A DNA stretch of 52,561 bases from Podochytrium sp. JEL0797. Lineage: Eukaryota > Chytridiomycota > Chytridiomycetes > Chytridiales > Chytriomycetaceae. Location: positions 1 through 52,561 of the forward strand of contig JADGJG010000068.1 in the NCBI GenBank assembly GCA_027596195.1, given 5' to 3'. The position numbers and the translations under genes are program-made. Below, piece after piece: positions 23,333 to 35,293 of this stretch. Below the pieces are notes generated by a model. The model worked only from the letters and a program-made list of their open reading frames with translations, ran no database searches and was not told where the DNA came from. Every line of letters begins with the position of its first letter. The stretch's first letter is position 1.

Positions 23333-26300
23333 ATGCCAGCGCAACACGGCGCCACTTCCGCAGCGCCGCAGCCAGAGCATCCGGCCCATCCGGAGCATCC
23401 GGAGCATTCGCCAGCCATGCTCCGCCCGCCCAGCGTGTTGCTCCCACGGGAGCCCAACAACACGAACACCTCCAATACCAACACAAACACCAACAACTCC
23501 AACACCGAAGGAGACCACGACGATCACTTCGCAAGCGACGAAGACTATGACGCCGAAGAAGAGCAGTCCCTGCACGAAAACGACGAAGACACCAACAACG
23601 ACGATGGCGAAGATCTTTTGGTTGTCGAGGCCTCGGCCGACGAAGTCGCTGAAGAGGAGGTTGAGGAGGCCGACCGTTTGCTGTGCGGCGAGAATGCAGA
23701 GAATGCCACAGTGAAGGAGCTCCAAGATGTGAGTTTCGCTTCCCCTTGATTCGCCTGTGATTCCCCTTCATTCTCTTGTTTATAAAATTTAATCAACCCA
23801 GGCAATCAACGTGGCTCGCCCCTTTGGTCTCAAAGTCTGGAAACCTGCCCTGTACAAGAAGGACCGTTCCATCGATGCTGTCACGGAAGCCGCCATTCAC
23901 GAAGATCCCGACGACCCAAGTCAGAAGCCTATCTCGCGTTTCCTCAACCCTGGAAATCTAACGTGGTTGCTCGTCTTTGGCTGGTGGTTCTCGCTCGTCT
24001 ATCTTGCGATGGCTGCGGTGATGTTTCCGTTTGCTGCCGTCGGATTTCTTGGCCTGAACGCGCTTTCGCGCGCTTCCGCCGCGTTGGGATACATGCACGT
24101 GTCGCCGAGTCAAATCAGGAGACAGGTCGAAACCAGCACCTTTTCGAGGGGTGAATCGCGCATTTTTCGCGCTTTGGCGGTTTTGTTTTTCGAGTTGGAG
24201 CGATTCAAGGAATACGTTTTGGTAACAGACCTTTCCGTGGAGGTTTTCTCTATGACGCTGAACAAGAAGATTCCTTCAACAAACTAGCTGATGCTCAATT
24301 TCTCGCGATACATGCTCTGGCCTTTCGGCAAATTCATCATCAAGAAAAAGCACCCCACGCGTCAATTCATTTCGATCCCATCGACTCCACTTCAGCCCCA
24401 ACAATTCCCTCAAGCAAGCGGTTCCTCCTCCACAACGCTCGAATCTTCTTCCCTCCTCCCAAACCGCCCGAGCGTCAACATCAACATCAACATCCCTTCG
24501 GACGTGGAATCTGAATACAACGAAGACACCGATTCCGATTATACCACTTCTGATACGGATTCGGATCACTCAGATACCTGCGATCATGGACCCAACGAAC
24601 CGTCGTCGACACGCCCCCGCCATTCGTCTCGACCCTCCAACATCCCGGCGGCCGCGCCCACTGCGAACCGACGCACCACTACCCCCGCACCATCACCAGG
24701 ACCCCGCAGACACCACCAACCGCCAACATCATGGACAACCAAACTCCGCGACGCAGGCGTCGCCGGCATCGGGTTCCGGTTCCTCGCGTTCGCAGTACTC
24801 GCACCCATGCATCTGTTGTGCAGTTTGGTGTGTTACCTGTGTGTGTTTAGTTTGCCGATGGGAAGGCTTTCGTGGGCCGTGTTGACGCGGGTCACGAGAC
24901 GGAGACCGTTGGCGGTGAGGGCTTGTTGGGGGGAGAGTCGGAATGCGTTTGGGTTGGTGCAGAATCATGATGGGGGGGTGGTTGTTCCGAGGGCGACGAG
25001 GAAGGAGTATAAGATTATTTTGTGTACGAATCATGCGTTTGGGAAGAGGTATTACAAGGTAAGTTTTTGGGGAATGGTTCCCGTTTGTATCATTTCACTT
25101 TCTGATTTTCTTTCCCTTTCTTCTTTCGTAGTACACGTTTGACGGCATCAACATCATCATTTTAAACCTCAACGCCGTCGTTGTTTTCACTCTCGTTGAT
25201 TTCTACTACATTGGTCCCTTGACGAACCACACGGGCATCGGCTCGTACGGCGTCATTTTCCTCTCGGCCCTCTTCTCAGTGATCCCCCTCGCCTATATGA
25301 TTGGCATGGCCGTGTCTTCCATCACGGCCCAAACGGGTTCCTTGGCCCTCGGAGCCGTGGTGAACGCCACGTTTGGTTCGATTGTCGAAATTCTGTTGTA
25401 TTGTCTCGCGCTGATGCAGGGCAAGACGCGGATGGTAGAAGGTTCGATTATTGGAAGTTTTATGGCTGGGTTGTTGGCTTTGCCGGGGGTGTCCATGTTT
25501 TTTGGGGGGTTGACGCGCAAGGAGCAGAAGTTTAATACCAAGGCGGCAGGTTTGTTTGATTTTTTTGTGTGTTCCCTTTGTACGTTCTTTTTTTCATTAA
25601 CGCGGTCTTCCAGGTGTGACTTCTACGCTTCTGATTATGGCGATTTTGGGTGCTTTTGGACCCACGTTTTTCCAAGGAGTGTATGGAACGTTTGAGATGC
25701 AATGCGTCGATTGTCCCGTGGGCGGTACCGGAGGAGGAGGAGGAGGGAGCTCGAGCACGATGGGTTTGTGTTGCCTCCCATTTTGAGTTGCGTGCAAAAA
25801 GCTGAATTTCGATTTTTCTCAGCTTTTCCGTTGAACTGTCGCCAATGCCGCTACCGCACACCCCATCCGACGGAAGACGTGATTTATCGTGACCATACGC
25901 GTCCGCTCATGTACATTTGTGCGACTGTGTTGATTCTGATGTACGCGATTGGGCTGTTGTTCACGCTCCGAACACACTCCAAGACCATTTATCCTTCTGA
26001 CGTCAAGAAGAAGAGAGTTGAGTAATTTTTTTGTACATTGTTTTGCTTGCCTCGTCCCCCAAGGTTTCAACTCTGAATTAACGCAAAACACACAGTATCG
26101 CCTCAGCAGCATTATCCGCAGCGAACGTCTCCCCCCAACAGTCTACATGAACACCCCCCCGAACCACCCCTCCATGATCCTCCCGTCTCCCGCATTGGGA
26201 CCCCACACACTGTCCAACAATCAGAGCGCAACGGCAGGCCTCGCTCCACCACGCATCCACATGAACGCCGGGGGACCGATCCCGAAATCTCCTCGCACTT

Positions 26301-27695
26301 CGAGCCACACCCCTTCAAAACGACACTCACACCCACTCTCCCCGCTTCCGCCTCCGTCGCCGTCCGCACAACATTTCGGGCTCGGCATCACAAGCGGCGG
26401 CGGCAGCAGCAGTAACAGCCATCCCGCCGCTTTCAGTTCCACTTTTTCATCCAACCGCAACAACAGCAACACGACAAATACGAGCAACAACAACCTCACA
26501 CACCGCCGTCCCTCGCAGATTGTTGCACCAACACGACCACCGCTCCTCTTATCCTCGAACGCGGCGCAATTCAACAACGGAAGCGTGGTTGTGGATCCGG
26601 CCTTGTGTCGCGCCAGTTACCGACACTATAGCGCTGGAACGGATGATTCTGATTCGAGTTTGAGTAGCGGCACGGATGATGGGGCGGGAATGATGGATAG
26701 TATGATTAGTGTGGGGTCGAGTGCGGGTGCGGCGGCGGTGGTGGTTGGGAAGGGGAAGGGGAAGGGGAAGGCTGTGGTGTTGATGAGTGGGGGGTTGAAG
26801 CCGCAAGGAGGGAGTGGGGAGGGGGGTAAGAAGGAGGGGGGGCATGAAGCGGCTGCGGCTACTGGGGGGCATGATAGTCCGGAGTGGGGGGCGGAGAAGT
26901 CTGGGATGGTGTTGTTGCTTGCGACCTTGTTTTTCAGTATGATTGCTGAAGTGTTGATTGATTGTGTGGATAACGTGATTGATACGGGTGGGTCGCATGG
27001 GTTGGTGTTGGTGGGTGGGGAGGTGACGGGGAAGTGGGTGATTGATGAGAAGATTTTGGGGTTGACTTTGTTTGCGTTGGTTCCTACTGTGACTGAGTTT
27101 TGTGAGTATTTTCATTTTGGATGTTTTTTGTTTTGCTTGGTCCGTGTCCCTCATATTTTCTATTCAGACAATGCGATTGCCTTTGCGCGTCAAGGCAACA
27201 TTGCTCTCTCGTTGGAGATTGGATCCGCGTACACGATTCAAGTTGCGCTTCTGCAGATTCCGACTTTGGTTGCGTTTTCGACTTTTTGGCGCATGTACGG
27301 AACGGGGGCTCCACCTTCGTTGCAAGACGACGCGGTTGCTGGTTTGGATGCGGGCTCGTCCAAGCTTCCGTTTTGGATGTTTAGACAAATGTGGGACGCG
27401 TACAGAAGTGGGCCGAATGCGTTTTCGATGTTGGATGTGCCGGCCAACCGGGTGAGCATGTTTTTTATTTCAACAATTGCGCGGAGCTTTATTAATGTAT
27501 TTTTTATAGGACACGTTTACACTCATTTTCCCTCGCTGGGACGTGATTTCTGTCCTCTTTGGCGTGTTCATCGTGACGTACCTCTACATTGAGGGAAAAT
27601 CCAATTATTTCAAGGGTAGCATGTTGTTGTTTGCATATGGTGTGTTGATGGTTGCGTTTATTTTGGCGCCGCCTGAGTTGAGCATGGATTCATGA
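23333..27695 (+). CDS. VNX1: Vacuolar cation/H+ antiporter, VNX1 type (CaCA superfamily)
   Basis: Low-affinity monovalent cation or calcium/proton exchanger of the vacuole or other endomembranes. A long acidic N-terminus (EGDHDDHFASDEDYDAEEE) precedes NPGNLTWLLVFGWWFSLVYL. Family signatures include ALGAVVNATFGSIVEILLY (first alpha repeat, G-N...E) and VPTVTEF joined by splicing to YNAIAFARQGNIALSLEIGSAYTIQVALLQIP (second alpha repeat). HTRPLMYICATVLILMYAIGLLFTL matches VNX1. Two disordered insertions stand out: 24380-24720 (Ser/Thr/Pro and Asp-rich) and about 26100-26880, the latter about 260 residues of Ser/Asn/Gly-rich sequence between helices. Introns include 24222-24287, where an unspliced frame would stop at once, plus sites near 25060, 25550, 25770, 26020, 27100 and 27450. 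The last exon ends FILAPPELSMDS, stop at 27693-27695. Confidence 0.9.
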
Positions 27696-28116
27696 GAAGG
27701 GGGGGAGGTCGAGTTTTGCATTTTTGTGCGAGTGATTTTCGATTTTCGCGGGGAAAAAAAATTGTCACGCGTTTCTTCATCATCTGCACTCACCCCCACA
27801 GCAGTCGCTGAAGCAGCCTATACTCCATCATCAAAATCCCCGTTCGAGAATCGCTTTTTTGTGGAGTGTGTCACACAGTCCTGATCGCGCGATCGTCCTC
27901 CACCCAGCCCCAAAAGTGATTATATCGTCAGCTCAAGACTGCTCAGCGTCTCCCGCAACCAGTGCAAGTGCGAACCACAGCACCCCACTCCATTCAGAAC
28001 CCAAAGCACGTTCCCACGAAATCTTGGGAACCGCGACTTCGGACCCGTCGTCCATTTTCCAATCCAACCGCCTCGTGAATCCCCCAAAGAGAAACAGTCT
28101 GCAAACGAGCAGCCAG

Positions 28117-31100
28117 ATGTCGGGAGTATCTGGCTCGGGAGTTGCAGCTGCAGCAGCGAATACGCTTGGAACAGCGCAGGAGGCGAGAAGGGCGTCCATC
28201 ACGAATGATCGACGTAAATCGTTGGATGTGCGGTTGATTCAGCCGCACGTTTCTGCGGGGACCAATGTGATTAATCCGCCTTCACCCAATGTGAGCAATC
28301 GCGCGCAGAGCGTGAATTATAAAAGGGAAACGGGGGGAAGGAACTCGTTGATGGCGACTCCGCCAGAGAGTAGCACGGATATTCCGTCCAAATATATCAG
28401 ACAGTCGGAAATGTCGGATATTAATCGAGGATCGGTGCTCAAAAGTAATATTCTGATTGAAGGTGTCGTCTTTTTACTTTTTTCACGTTGTAAAACGCGT
28501 CGCATATCTTTTGACCTTTTTTTGCACCCCCCCTCCCTTCCTCATATTAGCTGCCCAATCCAAAAACACCATCAAGCAAAAAACCCCACCCGAAAACTCA
28601 CGCTACATGATGAGAACCAACAGCGCCGTCTCATCAGACAAGTTTTACAAAACCACGTCCATGTCCACATCGGCGGCAAGTTATCGAGCAATGACAGAGG
28701 ATATGATGAAGATACGATCAGAGAAGCTAAATCCTTATACTCTGAGCTTCGTGGATCCTCAGTTGGAGTTGGAGTACGAAAAGTTCCTCATATCCAGAGT
28801 CCTTTATTTTTGGAGAGTGAATCTCTGCATCATCACGTCGATTATTGTGGCCCATTACATTTACTTCATTGTGAGTGGGTCAAAAAGTACATCAACTCAA
28901 GCTGATGTGGCAAACTGCATCCCTGGCGTTTCTTGGTAGGAGTGGCCTGATTCTGCAATTCATAACTAAAATTGATATAGTTTAACCTGCGGTCCTGACC
29001 AAAATTGCGACGTATATATTCTTGGGAACGACATAATTTTGCTTGTTGTTGGCGTGCTTGTTCCATTCGGAGTATCCCTCTCATTGTCATACCTCATCAA
29101 ACCCGACCATCTCACACGCACATTTCACGCCATCAACTCCTTTTTCTTCCTCACAACTTCCATTATTGGAGTCTACCTGAGGTTTTATCTTGTCCAGCCC
29201 AATACCGACGCTGGAATTGTTTCCACATTGCAAATCATCCTCATGGCCTACTGCCTGACAATCCTCAAAGTGCGGTTCACACACGCAGCCATCACCGGAA
29301 TCATCACGAGTATCATTTTTTACGCCATGCTCGGACACCTCTCCAACACAAACACGGTCTTGAACATGCCCAACTCCCCACTCACCTTCTCGAGCGTATC
29401 GAGAAACTTTGTCCTCGTCCTCCTCACGACTCTCGTGGCGATCCACAACGCACGCGAGACGGAACAAGCGAGTCGGCAAAACTTTAGTTTCATGGTGGAA
29501 ATGCAGCGGGCCAACTCAAAGCTCACGAGTCAGCTCAAGGGGTTGCAAAAGACGTTTGGAAACAAGGTGGCCGACTTTGATTCTCCGTTGGAAAAGAGTG
29601 TGTTGATTTTGAGGAGTATTTTGGCGGATCCGAATGTGAATACGAATGTGTTGAACATGTTGGATCAGGTTGTGTTGTTGCTTGGGAGTACCAATATTTT
29701 GACGCCTGACTTGGAGAATCAATTGACAGACTTTATGGACAATGAACAAGAGGTAAAATTTGCTTCTGTCTCTCTCTCTCTGAAAAATGGTAAATCAACT
29801 CAAAAAAATAGGCCTGGTTGTTCAGCGAAATAGCGCCCCGAAAACGCGTGGGTGGTGCTCTCAGAAAGGCTGGTCCCGGTGGCAACCGCAGACGGTCTAG
29901 CATTGTTACTGGCTCAACAGACACCAAAAAGAAAGATCACGCGGGTGAATTGGCTGCCATTCAAAGCTCTGGAAGAGAAGAATCGACCACTATGAACACC
30001 AAGACATCCAATTATGTCGAGACAGCACCAATAACAACTGTAGTGGAAGGAAGCGTGGCCAATATTGTTGCTATGAAAAACGAACAGAGATCTGTGAAAG
30101 GAGTGATCAGGACTGTTTCCGGCAATGGTGTGGGCCCTAAACACAGTGTATTTCCAGCTGGGTTGGGTGTTGGTGGTGTTGGAGGACCGGACATGAACTT
30201 TGACCAGTTCAACGAGATAGTCACTTCTCCGCAGATGGCCAGCACTATAGCCAACGTGGACACTTACAACTGGAAGATTTTCGAATTCGTGGATGCCAGT
30301 GAGAATCACCCTCTTTGCGTCCTAACTGGGTACCTGTTTGAGCGGAGCGATTTGTTCAGTCACTTTGATATTCCACATGAAAAGTTTTGGAAGTTTGTGG
30401 CAACCGTTGAGGCCGCGTATCATTCAGATCTTCCATGTAAACCTCTATTCTTCGTTTTTATGCGGAATTAATTCCTTTGCTCACCTCTTTAATTCTTGAT
30501 TCTGAAAGTCCATAATGCGGCCCATGCGACGGACGTTCTACATTGTATTGCCCATCTGGCCCAGCTCGACACAATAAACTGCATTATCGGAGAGTCCGAG
30601 CTGTTATGCATCTACTTGGCTGCAATTATTCACGGTAACTAATATTATTCTGCTTTTTTTTTCACCCCAGAAAATCTCACGCGTGCCAAAAAAAAAATAG
30701 ACGTGGATCACCCTGGAGTCAACAACAATTTCCTCTCCACTACCTATGATGAGCGTGCTATTCTATACAATGACAAGTCAATCTTGGAAAACCACCATCT
30801 AGCTACTGCTTTCAGCTTCATGTCCCGTCCAGATTTGGACTTTTTGGGCCAACTTCCTCGGGCAGAGTTCAAGCAGCTGCGCGAGATTGTAATTGAGATG
30901 GTTTTGGCGACAGATTTATCTCAGCATTTCGGGCTCTTGGCATCTTTCAAGAATAAGGTGAGTTTCCCCCACACATTCCCTCTCATTCTAAACTCAAAAA
31001 CTGCGGCCATTAGATTGCACAAGCGTTTGATCCAAAAGAATCTAGAGAAGACAAAATCATTCTTCTCAAGATTCTCATGAAATGTGCAGACGTGTCAAAT

Positions 31101-31515
31101 CCGACGAAAGAGTGGCCAATTTACTTTGAGTGGGCGGATCGCGTGCTGGAAGAATTTATGCGTCAAGGAGACAAGGAAAAGAACCTCAACTTGCCCGTCA
31201 GTCCTTTTATGGACCGCGACAACATTAATATTCCGAGCAGTCAAATTGGTTTCATGGATTATGTCCTGCTACCTCTCTTCGAAGCAGTGAATAAGTACAT
31301 TGAGATTCCTCACATTCTCGGGAATCTGCAAGCAAATAGGGAGCACTGGTACGAATTCTGCTCTTGTCCCGAATCCCAACTGAACTGACCTTTTGTTTCC
31401 CAAAATCAGGGTAAAATTAAGGACGTCGGGAGTTGTGCATTTGGCAAATGTTATTTCGCCTACCGAAATGGCGAACCGGGAGGCTGCAAGCACCCCCGTT
31501 CCTCCGACCCCATAA
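28117..31515 (+). CDS. Membrane cyclic nucleotide phosphodiesterase (class I, multi-TM N-terminus)
   Basis: Hydrolyses cAMP and/or cGMP. The C-terminal catalytic domain has the class I signatures YHNAAHATDVLH (metal His), AAIIHDVDHPGVNNNF, LVLATDLSQHF-type spacing (VLATDLSQH), KCADVSNPTK and SQIGFMDYV. The N-terminal half has about six membrane helices, e.g. VNLCIITSIIVAHYIYFIV, ILLVVGVLVPFGVSLSLSYL, SFFFLTTSIIGVYL and NFVLVLLTTLVAI. A linker near 29500-29760 is likely coiled (SFMVEMQRANSKLTSQLKGL). This layout recalls the 6TM-PDE proteins of zoosporic fungi and choanoflagellates. The start is uncertain: the frame is open back to about 27850 without an ATG, so either 28117 is the start or an upstream exon exists. 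It ends 50 bp before the next gene. Confidence 0.88.
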
Positions 31516-31565
31516 TTTTCTTTATATTTTTTGGATAAAGCAAAGATTTACATTCGCGAAAAGCC

Positions 31566-33184
31566 ATGGTCGCAACGCATTTCATGTCCCAGCTGTTGCT
31601 CCTGTCATTTTCTGCAGTTCCAATAGATGGTTCAGCCATTATGACAGTTAGCCAGTCCCCTCAAGTCGCTGAGATGGCCAGTATTTTCTACGGCATGGGT
31701 CTGGCATTGATGAACCAGGCGACGCAAAACGCGACAGTTGCAACCACTGCAGGTGGAGGCCATCTCAACAGCTTTGCGACAGCCAACGTCCAACTGACAT
31801 ATTATGGCGGGCCTTTACTTCAAAATATTGTCGTGTAAGCACTGATTTGTCACCCTTCTCATTCCCGTAATCAATAATGGAAAATATGCAGCAATCCCAT
31901 CTTTTATGGATCCACGACGACTTATCAAAGTCAGATTCAAACTTTTTACGCGTTCATTACTGGATCGATTTATATGACGACGCGTGCGTATCTCTCTTTG
32001 ATCGACAAATGCGATTTACATGCTCAGAAACAAAATAGTGGCGGCGTATAGTGCGGGTGCATACACAATCGGGAAAGGCAGTTTGGGAACATCCTATATA
32101 GAAACCAACGCCACGTTGACCAACACGTCTCGGACTATCACTATTGACGATTCAGCGGACGTCCAAAAATACCTCCTCGCTCTGATACAAGGAGGGATCA
32201 TCAAACCAGACCCGAACTCGTATTATCCGATTCATTTCGCACCAAATATTATTATTACCCAAGGAGGCCTTACCAGGTTTGTTCGTAGTTTTGAAAGTGA
32301 AAAAACTCATCCTCATTTCTTTTATCCTCAGCTGTATTGACTACTGTGCTTATCACGGGACAGTTGATATCACGTCATTCAACATCCCCAATACACCTTA
32401 TTTGTATTATGGAGTGATTCCCGATCAGGCTGGAAACTGCGATGGTGGATGTGGGGGGAGCCCAAGCGTTCTATCAAATCTCCAAAGTGTGGCGAGCCAC
32501 GAGTTTGCCGAAACAATTACGAACGGTGCAGTGGCTGTCGCGACGGATTTAATTCCCCCGCTGAGTTGGTATAACGCGGATACCAATCAAGAAATCGGGG
32601 ATTTGTGCAACGCGATCCAGGCTCCGATAACAGATACGATGGGGAATACATACACTGTTCAGAAAATGTGGTCAAATGATTTCGGTGGAGTTGAGTGATT
32701 GTGATGATTTTCTGTTTCTCTATTTTTCTCTGATTCCTTACGCATATAGTGCTATGCAGTCCTTCCGACAACAACCACAACTTCCACGACGTTTACGACG
32801 ACAACCAGTAAAACGACCACCACTTCAAAAACGACTTCAAAAACCACGACAACTAAAACGACCACTAAAACTACTACAACATCAAGCAAAACCCTCACAA
32901 CCTCAACTAGAGGCATCACTTCATCCACGTCGTCCACAAGAACTTCAACGACCAGCTCCACTTCAACCTCCTCCACCACGTCCACATCCTCCAGCACTTC
33001 AACAACTTCAACGACTTCAACAACAACACTGGCTCTCGTTTCTTTGGTAGGGAGCGCAACTGATTCATCGAATGGGATGAATGCACTGCAAAAAATTCAA
33101 CCCACCTCCAAAAAATCTGCATCAACGTCCACGACCACGAGCAATGGCATGACCACAAGAACATCTCCTTCAACGAAGCATTAA
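31566..33184 (+). CDS. Secreted EXORDIUM-like protein with Thr-rich tail, copy 1
   Basis: Phosphate-induced protein 1 (EXORDIUM) family member of 463 residues in five exons: 31566-31834, 31892-31983, 32039-32276, 32332-32689, 32750-33184; every junction keeps frame. It opens with a signal peptide (SQLLLLSFSAVPIDGSA). The domain then reads QLTYYGGPLLQNIVV, NPIFYG, IGKGSLGTSYIETN, CIDYCAYHG, NTPYLYYGVIPDQ, SHEFAETITNG and WYNADTNQEIGDLCN, ending TVQKMWSNDFGG. A tail of about 140 residues is almost pure Thr/Ser/Lys (TTTTSKTTSKTTTT), likely O-mannosylated and wall-associated. No GPI signal is seen. The gene starts 50 bp after the PDE stop. In plants the family promotes growth; its biochemical role is unknown. 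Confidence 0.87.
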
Positions 33185-33213
33185 TTTTATTGAATTTTTA
33201 TTAAAAGAATTTG

Positions 33214-35253
33214 TCATTGAATCACACACTCATCATTATCCTTTTTCTTCGAAGGTGCTTGCTTTCCTCGATGACGCGGTGAATTGGATCCTGAAATATC
33301 CGACCGCTGCGGCTGCTGCTGGCGTCGCTGTTGCACTTGCTCCTGCTGGGTGAAACGCTGCTCGTCCTGTTGATTCTCTTCATCCTGCAGACTCATGGCC
33401 AACGCGAGACTACAAAAACGCATTAGACAAACGAACAAAGAAAGGAAATAAAAAACTCACTCTGCGTCAAACGTATTTCCCGGTGGCGCAGAAACCCTCT
33501 CCCCTTCCACCTCCTTCTCCAAGATCTCCCGCATTAGTTTCTCCTGTTCCTCCAAATTCACATCATCCACATCCACAACTTCCAAAGCTTCATCGCTTGC
33601 CGTAGCTGCATACGCTCCAAACTCGATATCGCAAAAAATGCTGTCCCCATCCAACGACAACGACTCCCACACGCATTTTTTGGTCAAGAACCCTTCGTCC
33701 GTGACGAGGGTAAACAATCCCAGCTCAGGGTGATGAAACAAAGTCGAAAAGTGGTTGTTGCGGAAAAGGACCGACAGCGAACCAGCGGGGAGGCAAGAGG
33801 TGAGTTGAGCGAGGCCAAACGGAGTCAGTTGGGTACTTGTGGCGGAAATGTAGTTTCGCGAGATGAGGCCGAGGTTGATGCGCGCGAGGAGGGAGTCGCG
33901 TTTGGAGTCAAGTGAGAAGGGAGGGAGTGTTTCTCGGATTGCGGGTTGTGCGCCTGGCTCTGAGAGAGCGATGCTTGATTCAGTGTCTCGAGACGCGTGA
34001 AGAACTTCGTTGTCGACATTCGGCTCTGGAGCTGCAGGTTCCTTTCTCGCAGTCTCCTTCTCCTCCTTCTCCTCCTCCTCCTCAGAGCTGGAAGCAACGA
34101 GGCCTTCCTCGGTGCCGGAAGCAACACGGCCTTCCTCGAAGCGAATCGCTGATACGCTTTCCATCACATGATCGAGATGCTCTGGATCGCTTATTGGAGA
34201 ATCGATTTTTTGAATCGCCTCGCGGACTTGCGTCGTCAATTCGTCGACCAGATGCACAGGGACAAAAAACTCCCCCACAGTACCCTCCTCGCATCCATCT
34301 TTCAAATCGTGCTCCACTGCGTATGCCTTCGCCGCTTCCAGGACCGCAATCGTGCGCGGGCTCTTCCTGTCCGCCAGGGAAACGTTCAAGGAAGCCGCAA
34401 GATGGGTCCACCGAAGATCTGAAGAGCCGCAGACAGTTTCTGCTTGAGCGTTGGCAGTGCTGGAAGGGGGTGCATCCGAAACCGGGGCGGCAGATGGAGG
34501 GATGGTGATCGATCCGCCTTCTTCCTCCCCCCCTTTGTCGCGATCGTCTATGGCCGCATGGGGTTCAGGGACCAATTCTTCCACATTCGGAGTCGGCTGA
34601 GGTTCTTGTGTTGGCAGAGGACGCGTCTCACAAGTTTCCAACTCGGCCAATTCCATTTCGGCGACTTCACCGTCCACCATCTCAAATACCAACTCGTTAG
34701 GGAACCATACAGAATAATAAACGCAAGCAAAAGGCACTATTACCGCATCCATGGCCTGGTTGTACGACGAAAGCCCTGTAACACCGTCTCCACCTTTAGA
34801 TACCCACCCGTGACACAGCGCCACGCCAAACGCCGCAAACAATCCCAACGAGGGAGACGCATCAAAGCCAAAACAGTGATCGAAGGTCAGGCTCACATCG
34901 AGGCCCGATAACAACGTGGGGATTAACTCAATCGCTTGCATTAAGGCGTCAGGGGTCGAAGACGCCGAGGCGGACTCTCCGCGGCGCAGGAGAAAGTCGC
35001 CGAGGATTTCGACGAGTTTGTCAAACGAGACAGAGTCGGACGTAAAGGAAATGTCCTTGCGGAGGAGGAGGACGTTGGCTGAGGGGCATGCGTGATCAGA
35101 TCCAGACCAACCACTCCGCGAAAACCGCCGACGGACTCTCTCAGAGGACTCACCCAGTGCGAGGATGGGACAAGGCCCGTTGCCATTCTGTGTGAGGATC
35201 CGTACGCCCGCGAGCGGGCCTTCGATGGAAAGCTGCTTGGTTCGGAATTCCAT
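33214..35253 (-). CDS. MINDY-type deubiquitinase (FAM63/DUF544)
   Basis: Cysteine protease that trims K48-linked ubiquitin chains. The catalytic Cys sits in LTQNGNGPCPILALANVLLLR (joined across an intron at about 35155-35098) and the catalytic His in SVLFRNNHFSTLFHH. Also conserved are FTSDSVSFDKLVEIL, GLDVSLTFD, AFGVALCHGWV and GLFTLVTDEGFL. About 250 residues of acidic, low-complexity sequence (34640-33980) split the domain between the first half and the His region; MINDY proteins often have an insert here, but this one is long. The tail is Gln-rich (QQDEQRFTQQEQVQQRRQQQ) and ends in a basic segment after a short intron near 33412-33462. The start MEFRTKQLSIEG lies 40 bp from the divergent EXORDIUM-like gene. 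Intact. Confidence 0.9.
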
Positions 35254-35293
35254 GTTCGAATCTGGTTCGAATCCACACAAAGAGATTTCCAAA

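Noticed and set aside
24222..24287. Apparent stop in the antiporter after FKEYVLVTDLSVE
   Set aside because: It is an intron read-through; splicing from GTAACAG to AACTAG restores YVL-LMLNFSRYML.
35262..35273. GGTTCGAATCC-like tRNA B box
   Set aside because: The surrounding 70 bases do not fold as a cloverleaf, there is no A box at the right distance, and it overlaps the MINDY start.
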